Of a DNA stretch of 64,000 bases, positions 24,783-32,108 are shown in pieces; position 1 is the stretch's first letter, and each line of letters begins with the position of its first letter. This DNA is from Turicibacter sp. (lineage in GTDB: Bacteria > Bacillota > Bacilli > MOL361 > Turicibacteraceae). Location of the stretch: positions 1-64,000 of the forward strand of contig JAUMTV010000005.1 of assembly GCA_030531025.1 (NCBI GenBank), written 5' to 3'. Made by a program: the position numbers and the translations under genes. The notes beneath the pieces are model-generated. The model saw only the letters and a list, made by a program, of their open reading frames with translations, had not been told where the DNA came from and searched no databases.

Positions 24783-25799
24783 ATGAGTTTACAAGACCAA
24801 ATTAAACATGAGATCGAACAATTAGTCGATCCAAGTACAAATAAAACATTAGGTGAGCAAAATAGTATTCGTCACTTAGTAGTCGATGAAGAAGATTCAA
24901 TTGTTACAGCTATTATTGCTATTGGTTTAACAAAGGGACCTGAAGAAAAAACATTATCTCGTCAGTTAGCTAAACTGATTAAAATTGACCATAAATTCCG
25001 TGGAATCAAAGTTCAATTTGAAGAACTTCCTCTGCAAGCGGATGAGTCAAATGATCAAAAGAAAACAATTTATATTGCGGTAACGTCTGGTAAAGGTGGC
25101 GTTGGGAAATCAACTGTTACAGCAAACTTAGCTGTTGCATTAGCCCGTTTAGGTAAAAAAGTAGGAATTATCGATGCCGATATTTATGGACCAAGTATCC
25201 CTCATATTTTTGAAATGAAAAAAGAAGGATTCCAAATGGCTGAAAACAATAAGATTTATCCACCAGTTGCGTTTAATATTCCTGTTATTTCAACAGAATT
25301 CTTCTTAGAAGATGATCAACCGTTAATGTGGCGTGGACCAATGCTGAATCGTATGTTAAATCATTTCTTTAATGATGTCGCATGGGATGAGGACCTAGAC
25401 TTTATGTTAATTGACTTACCTCCAGGAACAGGAGATGTCGCTATCGATATTCAAAAGCTTATCCCTGAAGCTCATGTGATTGTTGTCACAACTCCACATC
25501 CAACAGCTTCTCATATTGCAGTTAAATCAGGATATATGGCTAAAACATTAAAACATAATATCTTAGGTGTTGTTGAAAATATGTCTTACTACATTAACCC
25601 AGTGAGCGGCGCTCATGATGCTATTTTTGGTTCTGGTGGTGGTGATTTAGTAGCTTCTCAACTTGGTGTTGATTTATTAGCAGCCTTACCAATTGGACAA
25701 CCTCAAAATAACTTATCACACTCTATTTTCTCACCAGAAGAAGAAATTGGAGTTGCTTACTTAGGATTAGCTAACAAAGTATTAAAAACATTTAAATAA
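24783..25799 (+). CDS. Mrp/NBP35-family P-loop ATPase, SalA-like
   Basis: 338 residues: short N-terminal MIP18/DUF59-like region (1-80), then a deviant Walker [12 protein letters not shown] (101-111), [23 protein letters not shown] and IFGSGGGD. Mrp proteins normally carry Fe-S clusters held by CxxC between ENMSY and the FG.GGG motif. Here that stretch is [19 protein letters not shown] with no cysteine, as in Bacillus SalA, a transcription regulator with ATPase activity. So Fe-S carrier function is unlikely and a SalA-type regulatory role more likely. A TATAAT box (24735-24740) lies 43 nt upstream; own terminator. Confidence 0.85.
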   Translation: MSLQDQIKHEIEQLVDPSTNKTLGEQNSIRHLVVDEEDSIVTAIIAIGLTKGPEEKTLSRQLAKLIKIDHKFRGIKVQFEELPLQADESNDQKKTIYIAVTSGKGGVGKSTVTANLAVALARLGKKVGIIDADIYGPSIPHIFEMKKEGFQMAENNKIYPPVAFNIPVISTEFFLEDDQPLMWRGPMLNRMLNHFFNDVAWDEDLDFMLIDLPPGTGDVAIDIQKLIPEAHVIVVTTPHPTASHIAVKSGYMAKTLKHNILGVVENMSYYINPVSGAHDAIFGSGGGDLVASQLGVDLLAALPIGQPQNNLSHSIFSPEEEIGVAYLGLANKVLKTFK

Positions 25800-25802
25800 T
25801 CA

Positions 25803-25840
25803 AAAAAGGAGTAAAATCTATCGATTTTGCTCCTTTTTTA
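25803..25840 (+). terminator. terminator of the Mrp-like gene
   Basis: Stem GGAGTAAAATC/GATTTTGCTCC (one G-U) with TATC loop, A-run before and six Ts after. Confidence 0.85.
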
Positions 25841-25937
25841 CTTTTTATCTATATAAAAATCAAAATTTTCTATACAGTAACAAATTATCAGCATGATAAA
25901 ATTGGAAATAAATTACATTTATTGCGAGAGGTGATTT

Positions 25938-27179
25938 ATGAAGCACTATCAATACGCTAAAAAATTAACACAGTTACGACTCTCTTCTAACCCTAATTTA
26001 CATCCTGGTGTTATCATTCGTGATAAGCGACTTCATCTTAAACTCACTTTAAGTGAGCTAGCAACTAATATTTGTAATCCATCTACCTTATCTAAAATTG
26101 AAAAGGGAGAATATAATAAAGCTAATTCTTCCCTTTTATCAAAATTATACGCTAGATTAAACATCAAAGAGATTGAAAATTTGGAGCATATTGACTGGTT
26201 AGAAGCATTTCGAATACAATTTTATCAATATGATTTTTCAACCTTCAATGAACTAAGCTCTGAACTGTCCTTTTATTATCAGCATGATTTAATTCAATTA
26301 GGTTTTTCAATTTTTCATGAGAACTTTCAATCTTTCAAAGAGCATATAGAGACATTGCAAAAAATGTGTGATTACATGTCACTACAGGAACTGCAGTTTT
26401 ACTTCTATCTACTCGGACGCTACTATGAGAAGATCTATGAAGGAGAGTTATGTAAAAATTATTACCGACTTTCTTATAAAATTGCCGATGAACTTAAACT
26501 ATCCGATCCACTACTTTATCTTTCATTAGCAAACTATTACTCGTTAGCAAATAATTCTTTTAAAGCTTGCCATTTTGCTAATTTAGCACTAGCTAAGTTC
26601 AAATCTTATTATTCCATTAAATATATGATTGACTGTGAGTTATTACTCAGTCATGAATGTATTAAAAAAGGTCTTCTCTCTCAAGCACTTCCTCTACTAA
26701 CACAATTAAATACGAAATTAAATTATTCCGATTCCTATGGTCAGCGCCCGAAACTGTGCAATATCTATGGACACTATTATGTTTCTTTAAAGGAGTATGA
26801 AAAAGCTGAAAAGATGTACTTAAAAGCCATTAAAGAACATTCTATTCCATCAGAACCCATCTTATCACTGATTAAACTTTACTATGAATCTTCTCAAATA
26901 ATTAAGTTAAAAAAATTATTAAACCAATTAAAACAGCATAACTTTGACTTTAGTCATATGAAGCACTTAAAACATCAATACTATTATTATTTAGTTTATC
27001 ATTCTAATTCTGATGTTTTTCGGATTTTTCTTCTCAAAAAAGCACTTCCTTTAGTAAAAAAGCAGCATGATAAAGAAAGCATCCATCTATTTTCAACTAG
27101 TTTAATTAAATTTTATCAAAACAATCATAAGTATAAAGAAGCTTTGAATGTCTTTTTACAACTTTACGAGACTTCATAA
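25938..27179 (+). CDS. HTH/TPR regulator, RRNPP-like
   Basis: 413 residues. An XRE-type HTH sits at about 24-60 (IIRDKRLHLKLTLSELATNICNPSTLSKIEKGEY). The rest is helical repeat sequence with TPR-like units (for example YYRLSYKIADELKLSDPLLYLSLANYYSLANNSFKACHFANLAL and GHYYVSLKEYEKAEKMYLKAI). This is the layout of peptide-pheromone receptors (Rgg, PlcR, NprR, AimR group). No secreted pro-peptide gene could be identified next to it, so the ligand is open. SD GAGAGGTGA. A small gene follows about 100 nt downstream on the same strand. Confidence 0.75.
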   Translation: MKHYQYAKKLTQLRLSSNPNLHPGVIIRDKRLHLKLTLSELATNICNPSTLSKIEKGEYNKANSSLLSKLYARLNIKEIENLEHIDWLEAFRIQFYQYDFSTFNELSSELSFYYQHDLIQLGFSIFHENFQSFKEHIETLQKMCDYMSLQELQFYFYLLGRYYEKIYEGELCKNYYRLSYKIADELKLSDPLLYLSLANYYSLANNSFKACHFANLALAKFKSYYSIKYMIDCELLLSHECIKKGLLSQALPLLTQLNTKLNYSDSYGQRPKLCNIYGHYYVSLKEYEKAEKMYLKAIKEHSIPSEPILSLIKLYYESSQIIKLKKLLNQLKQHNFDFSHMKHLKHQYYYYLVYHSNSDVFRIFLLKKALPLVKKQHDKESIHLFSTSLIKFYQNNHKYKEALNVFLQLYETS

Positions 27180-27280
27180 ACTTTTAAATCTTGGGGCAAA
27201 AACGACAAAATAAACTTTCTAATCATTATATAATTAGTCTACCTCCACCAGAACAGATCTGCTTGAAAGTGAGGGATATA

Positions 27281-27487
27281 ATGAAAGAATTATACATCCA
27301 GTATAGTTATTCCCATGAACAATGGGGAGTGTATGATCCAGACATTGAAGATTTCATTCATTATCATCCATCAATGAAAGAAGTTGTAACATTTGCCTAT
27401 GAATTAGCACCGCTAATTAAACCATGTAAAGTTAATTTGATCCCTCAATATCTATTAACAAGTTACACAATTTGCTATTGTTACTAA
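27281..27487 (+). CDS. small protein downstream of RRNPP-like regulator
   Basis: 68 residues, MKELYIQYSYSHEQWGVY to SYTICYCY. Start chosen by SD GTGAGGGA 4 nt before ATG; the frame stays open to a TTG at 27191, but that has no SD. Tyr-rich, acidic, no signal peptide, so not an obvious pheromone precursor. The segment SYSHEQWGVYDPDIEDFIHYHPSMKEV looks like a compact alpha/beta domain but matches no family I know. A weak hairpin (TGTATC/GATACA, 27515-27532) ends the unit just before the IS110 insertion. Confidence 0.5.
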   Translation: MKELYIQYSYSHEQWGVYDPDIEDFIHYHPSMKEVVTFAYELAPLIKPCKVNLIPQYLLTSYTICYCY

Positions 27488-27545
27488 CTAAATCGTCTGG
27501 ACTTTTAAAAAAGCTGTATCGACATAGATACATCTTTTGGTACTA

Positions 27546-27760
27546 TAAAACTCGTAGGAAATACACCAGTATTTGTGTGTAGATTCTACGAGTTTTATTT
27601 TTTATGATGAAGAGGTGATGGGGTAACGGACAGCTTTTAGGGTTTTAACATCCGAAATAAAAAGTGTTACCCTAAATCCCTACCAAAGGAGGAGATAAAT
27701 CGTGTAGGTGACTCCTCTATTCATTCACCATTCGATTAAACAAGTTGGTACAAAGCTACC
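27546..27760 (+). ncRNA. candidate IS110 bridge RNA, copy 2
   Basis: Three hairpins line up with copy 1. Hairpin 1: ACTCGTAG/CTACGAGT (27550-27557, 27586-27593) then T-rich. Hairpin 2: GGGTAAC/GTTACCC (27621-27627, 27666-27672) with a loop containing GGGTTTTAACATCCG. Hairpin 3: CCTAC/GTAGG (27679-27707 region) enclosing AAAGGAGGAGATAAATCG. Compared with copy 1, stems 1 and 2 have changed on both sides so that pairing is kept, whereas hairpin 3 differs by one base. Variable target loop and fixed donor loop is the pattern expected of bridge RNAs. Confidence 0.6.
27674..27713 (-). repeat. mini-element-like motif E in IS110 leader
   Basis: Read on the minus strand: AGTCACCTACAC, then TCTCCTCCTTTGGTAGGGA, nearly identical to motif D and in the same place in the IS110 leader, within hairpin 3 of the candidate bridge RNA. 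Confidence 0.6.
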
Positions 27761-27836
27761 GCAAAACGTTCCAAAATGAAACGAATCAATAGAGATGAGA
27801 ACCTATCATAAAGCGTTTAAAAGGAGCGATAACCTA

Positions 27837-29065
27837 ATGATTTCAATTGGAATTGATGTGTCTAAACGAAAAAGTACCGTGGCGATCATCAACGTCATGG
27901 GTGAGATTCTACAAACACCTTTTGAGATTGAACATTCACAACATGGACTTCAGAAACTATTGGATTTAATCAAAGACTATCCTAAAAATCAAGTTCGATT
28001 CATCATGGAGGCGACAGGAATTTATCACTTAGGATTATTAAATGAACTTCAAAAACAAGGCTATTTTGTTCATGTAACCAATCCTTTACTCAGCAAAAAT
28101 TATTTTGATGTAGAGATTCGAAAAGGAAAAACCGATCGAAAAGATGCCTTGAAACTTTCTCGATATGGAACTGAGAAATGGTGGCTATTACAAGAACATT
28201 CAAAAGTTGATCAGATTTATCAAGATTTACAGTTTTTATCTCGAGAATACAACTCATTTATGGCAACTAAAATTAAATTAAAAGTCCAGTTATCTAATTT
28301 AATCGAGCGAACATTTCCAGGACTTGAAAAGCGATTAAAAGGTCATTACTTCGGTTTATTATTAGATATTTATGAGCTATACCCCTGCGCGTCGTTAGTT
28401 CGAGAAATGAGTGAGAAGAAATTCTCAACAATGTTTATTAAATTAGCGAAAAAAAAGGACACCGTAAAGGTGCCAGATCGCACAGAACGTCTATCGACTT
28501 GCTCATGAGTGCGTCACGTTTGAACTGAGTCCAGAGATTGCAGCTCTCTCGGTTAAACACTGTGTCAGTCTACTTCGTTCAATTGAACAAGCAAGTGACA
28601 GTATTATAACACAGATGGATGAATTAGCGAAAGAACTTCCTGAATATGAGGTGGTTAAAAAGATGAAAGGGGTAGGAGATAAATTAGCTCCACGTTTCAT
28701 TCCCTACTAAAGGAGGAAATAAAACGTGTGTGGATCCCATCGCTGAAATAGGAGATGTGAGACGATTTAAAGATTCAAAAAGTCTGATTGCTTATGAAGG
28801 AATTGATGCCCCTCCTTATCAATCCGGACAGTTTGAGGGAACCAAACGACACATTTCAAAGAGAGAATCAAGAAGCTTAAGGAAGTGTGGTTATGAGATC
28901 ATGATGGCTCTTAAATCATCTAAATCAACTGAAGATCATACCGTCTATGAGTACATGCTTAAAAAAGAAGTGGAAGGTAAAAATAAAAAGTTAGTCAAGA
29001 TTGCAGGACTCAATAAATTTTTAAGAATTTATTATGCACGAGTGATGGAACTTTATCAAGAATAA
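27837..29065 (+). pseudogene. IS110-family transposase copy 2, broken
   Basis: Starts MISIGIDVSKRKSTVAI behind SD AGGAG. DEDD residues are in IGIDVS, FIMEATGIYH and GKTDRKDALKLS. The frame is lost around the 8-A run near 28447 (AKKKDTVKVPDR instead of a GHRKGA-like continuation) and picks up in another frame (RLAHECVTFELSPEIAAL to MKGVGDKLAPRF). A 40-bp mini-element interrupts it there, and IAEIGDVRRFKDSKSLIAYEGIDAPPYQ and SRSLRKCGYEIMM follow to YYARVMELYQE. Clearly related to, but diverged from, copy 1 (about 60-70% similar by eye). Confidence 0.9.
28698..28737 (-). repeat. mini-element copy C (40 bp) inside IS110 transposase
   Basis: Opposite orientation to its host gene. On the minus strand it begins GGATCCACACAC, has TTTCCTCCTTT and ends AGTAGGGAATG, like copies A and B at the 3' side but with a diverged 5' end and no good stem. 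Removal restores LAPRF-IAEIGD exactly. ATG stands on both sides. At 40 bp it shifts the frame. Confidence 0.7.
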
Positions 29066-29125
29066 CGTAATCATGACTATTCATCCATAAATTTCAAAAA
29101 GACACTTATAAAGTGTCTTTTCGTC

Positions 29126-29709
29126 ATACTCTTTTTTAATCCATAAGAAGATAATTTTTTCTTATTTTTCTATTGATTTATATTAGCAAGTTTTTATGTT
29201 TATAAATAAGCTTCGTGACTTAATTATAATAAATGAATTTTTAATTTAATCTGTTATTAGACTCATTCATTGTTCTAAAATAAAGCTCTGTTTTAAATCT
29301 CATAAAAAGACCTACTTTAACCAACTACATAAGTATGTAATTGAAACACCTCTGAATCTTTACAAGAAAGTCTTGAGTTTCCTGTAAAATGAAATATATT
29401 AATAACTTAGATTTCAGAGATACCATTTTGAAGACTTGACTTTGTACTCTAAATTCTGTTGCCTTGTACTTGACTATGTCTTCGAGCACTATCCGTAGGT
29501 ACCACAGTGTGAGGATCAATATCCCCTTTAAAGAAAAACTTCAAATTATTATGTTTAATTCTTCTATTTCTACTCAGTAAATAAATAGCCTAAAAATAAA
29601 AAAATGTAAGCTCTTCATAAAATGTCAACTCTATTCTTAACCAAAGTACAAATAAAAAGATTATATCCTCATGACTGAGTCGTCATTTAGAATACAATCT
29701 TTTTAAAAA
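29126..29709. other. 580-bp intergenic stretch, no gene recognised
   Basis: AT-rich, no convincing frame or SD. A minus-strand patch at 29325-29519 is open but has no start signal. It reads out of register as phrases such as TVVPTDSARRHSQVQGN, perhaps the relic of a gene. Nothing else seen between the IS110 end and the ytxH stop. Confidence 0.4.
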
Positions 29710-30270
29710 TTATTTTGTTTGATTTTCTTCTGTTTGGCTATCGTTTTGTTCTTTAGTCGTTGCAATATCAACAACGTCAGATGCTACGCTTTTTACTTCA
29801 TCAGCTACATCTGTTGCTACAGATTTAGCGTCATCTGTGATACTTGTCACTGCTGTTTTAACCTCATTTACAAGATCTTTAGTATTTTCTTTTACCGCAT
29901 CAATAACGATTGTAAAGTTTTCTTCTAAATCATCTTGTACTAATTGTGCTTCATCTTTTAAATTTTCTTTAGCTTCATCTAATCGTAAGGCCATATCATT
30001 TAACTTAGCTTTAACATCATTTACTTTTGTCTCTAAATCAGCTTTAGATGATTCCCAATCAAAGTTATTAATTAAATCTTTAATTTCATCCAACTTATTA
30101 ACAAAAGCTTCTTGAACATCTTCTACTTCAATATCTTTAATCTTTGTTTGGATATCATCTGCTTTTTTTAATAATTCTTTTTGCATTTCTTTACCTGATT
30201 TTGGTGTTAATAATGCTACTGCAGCAGCTCCTAGTACAGCACCTAGAACAAATACATTTCTTTTCTTCAT
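29710..30270 (-). CDS. ytxH: YtxH-domain protein
   Basis: 186 residues: a short N-terminal membrane segment (KKRNVFVLGAVLGAAAVALLTPKSG), with the LLTPKSGKEMQKEL signature of YtxH/gas-vesicle-like proteins, then a long amphipathic, heptad-like helix region with repeated TD.A.EVKS.A.DV units near the C-terminus, and a Gln/Glu/Asn tail. Function unknown; YtxH is a general-stress protein in Bacillus. Start is the ATG after AAAGGTGG. It follows ytxG and murC, as in Bacillus ytxG-ytxH-murC. Confidence 0.85.
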   Translation of the reverse strand: MKKRNVFVLGAVLGAAAVALLTPKSGKEMQKELLKKADDIQTKIKDIEVEDVQEAFVNKLDEIKDLINNFDWESSKADLETKVNDVKAKLNDMALRLDEAKENLKDEAQLVQDDLEENFTIVIDAVKENTKDLVNEVKTAVTSITDDAKSVATDVADEVKSVASDVVDIATTKEQNDSQTEENQTK

Positions 30271-30354
30271 AAAAAGACCACCTTTCATTCTAATATACTA
30301 TATATTACCCATTTCAATTTATCCTATGAGTGATTGAAAGAGGTTATATTATTT

Positions 30355-30639
30355 TTATCGACGTGCTCGATTAACTAAAGAAAGAGCTTTAAAAACCCCT
30401 TGTCCGTTAGCTACAGCTTCTGTCACATATTCTTCAACGACCTTTGTTTTTTCTTGAACATCCTCAACAATTTTTGAACTTTCATTCACTAATGTCGTTG
30501 ACTCATTTAATAAACGAATTAATGATTTTAACGTTAAAACTACATAAACTGTCAAGACAATTAAACAAGCAATTGCTGTTAAAATTAATAAATCCGATAA
30601 TGTAAATGTTAATGTTATACCATTTGTTAATACAAGCAT
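30355..30639 (-). CDS. ytxG: DUF948 protein
   Basis: 94 residues. One hydrophobic segment (about 11-38) followed by a coiled-coil-like region with ESTTLVNESSKIVEDVQEKTKVVEEYV, characteristic of DUF948 (YtxG). Shorter than Bacillus YtxG by some 40 residues. Located between murC and ytxH with 27 nt to murC, so probably one transcript. SD GGGGAAAG close to ATG. Confidence 0.85.
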   Translation of the reverse strand: MLVLTNGITLTFTLSDLLILTAIACLIVLTVYVVLTLKSLIRLLNESTTLVNESSKIVEDVQEKTKVVEEYVTEAVANGQGVFKALSLVNRARR

Positions 30640-30666
30640 CTTTCCCCTATCCTTTCATCAATTATC

Positions 30667-31980
30667 CTAAGCTTCTAATCGCCACGGTAAACGTGTATAT
30701 GCATCTTCATATTTTTTAATATCCCCTGCTCCCATAAAGACAACAACAGCTGTTGGATATTGATGTAATTGATTCACGGTCTCTTTTGTAATTAAATGAC
30801 CACTATGACATTTATCAATTAATGTTTGAATATTCACTGTTCCACTACTTTCACGTGCTGATCCAAAAATTTCCGTTAAATAAATATGATCCGCTAAATT
30901 TAAGCTTTCAGCAAATTCATTAATAAAAGCAGCTGTACGTGTAAACGTATGCGGTTGGAAAACAGCCACTAGTTCACGATCTGGATATTTTTGACGAACT
31001 GCCTTTAATGTTACAGCAATTTCAGTTGGATGATGCGCGTAATCATCAATAATCACTTGTTCATGATAAGTTTTTTGTGCAAAACGACGTTTTACCCCTT
31101 CAAATAGTCTTAAATCTTTTTCTACAATTGATGGTTCTAATTCTTCTAAATAACAAACTGTAATAACAGCTAAACTATTTAAAATCATGTGATCACCAAA
31201 GAATGGTGTTGCAAATGTATGATAGAATTTACCATTAATAGACACATCAAATGTTGTTCCTTCAGAAGTTTTTAAAACATTCGTCGCGACGACTTGATTT
31301 GATGAATCAAATCCATAAGTCATAATTTTAGTTGACGCCTTTAATTTTTTAACTTCTGGATCATCTCCACAAGCAATGACCATTTTTTTACACTGACTAA
31401 CAAATGTATTAAAAGCATCTAATACATCATCTATATCTTTAAAGTAATCTGGATGATCATGCTCAATATTTGTGATAATTGCATAATCTGGATGATAAGC
31501 TAAGAAATGACGTTGATATTCACATGCTTCAAATACAAAATACTCACTATTTTCTACACCTTTACCTGTCCCATCTCCAATTAAATAGGATGTTGGATGA
31601 TTTAGTCGTAACACGTGTGATAATAACCCTGTTGTTGTCGTTTTTCCATGTGTTCCCGAGATAGCGATTGAAGTAAATCCACCTGCTAAACTTCCTAAAA
31701 AATCATGGTAACGAACGCATTTTGCACCTGTTTCCTTCGCTTGAATCACTTCGATATGATCATCTTTAAACGCATTTCCGATGATAACAGTCATATCCGG
31801 ATCAATTTTTGATTTTCCAAATGAATATAAGGTCATTCCTTTGGCTTCTAAGCCAATTTGAGTAAAGAGTGTTTCCTCAATATCTGATCCTTGAACACTA
31901 TGTCCCATATCATATAAAATATGTGCTAATGCACTCATCCCTGAACCTTTTATTCCAATGAGATGATATTTTTCACTCAT
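30667..31980 (-). CDS. murC: UDP-N-acetylmuramate--L-alanine ligase
   Basis: 437 residues. First amino-acid-adding Mur ligase of peptidoglycan synthesis. Rossmann-type N-terminus GIKGSGMSALAHIL, ATP loop ISGTHGKTTTTG, ITNIEHDHPDYF, and C-terminal domain with DDYAHHPTEI and FQPHTFTRT. Complete, with SD AGGAGACG. In Bacillus, murC lies next to sftA and ytxGH, as here. Downstream genes ytxG and ytxH likely share its transcript. Confidence 0.97.
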   Translation of the reverse strand: MSEKYHLIGIKGSGMSALAHILYDMGHSVQGSDIEETLFTQIGLEAKGMTLYSFGKSKIDPDMTVIIGNAFKDDHIEVIQAKETGAKCVRYHDFLGSLAGGFTSIAISGTHGKTTTTGLLSHVLRLNHPTSYLIGDGTGKGVENSEYFVFEACEYQRHFLAYHPDYAIITNIEHDHPDYFKDIDDVLDAFNTFVSQCKKMVIACGDDPEVKKLKASTKIMTYGFDSSNQVVATNVLKTSEGTTFDVSINGKFYHTFATPFFGDHMILNSLAVITVCYLEELEPSIVEKDLRLFEGVKRRFAQKTYHEQVIIDDYAHHPTEIAVTLKAVRQKYPDRELVAVFQPHTFTRTAAFINEFAESLNLADHIYLTEIFGSARESSGTVNIQTLIDKCHSGHLITKETVNQLHQYPTAVVVFMGAGDIKKYEDAYTRLPWRLEA

Positions 31981-32047
31981 TCTGAATCGTCTCCTATCTC
32001 GTACTAAAGATTATTTCTCTACTATTATATCATTTATCGCCTATTTG

Positions 32048-32089
32048 GAAACCGCCTTTTGTTCATTATCAGACGCAAAAGGCGGTTTC
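32048..32089 (-). repeat. 14-bp hairpin between sftA and murC
   Basis: Perfect arms GAAACCGCCTTTTG/CAAAAGGCGGTTTC, 14-nt loop. There is no T-run on the minus strand, so it is not a classical terminator. It may be an mRNA stability or processing element in a sftA-murC transcript. Confidence 0.6.
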
Positions 32090-32108
32090 ATTTATCAGTA
32101 TTTAACTA

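Larger units (their letters stand above)
27536..29125 (+). mobile_element. IS110-family element, copy 2 (defective)
   Basis: Same layout as copy 1: tip TTTTGGTACTATAAAA, about 300 bp of noncoding leader, transposase, then a hairpin AAAAAGACACTT/AAGTGTCTTTT (29096-29120) and TTTCGTCATAC. TACTATAAA at the tip could act as a -10 box, completed by a -35 from the other end when the element circularises, as described for other IS110 elements. That is inference. Boundaries approximate. Confidence 0.75.

Noticed and set aside
29325..29519. 64-codon minus-strand frame
   Set aside because: No SD, odd composition, no family; probably noise or a relic.
32048..32089. Terminator between sftA and murC
   Set aside because: Strong stem but no T-run on the transcribed strand, so listed only as a hairpin.
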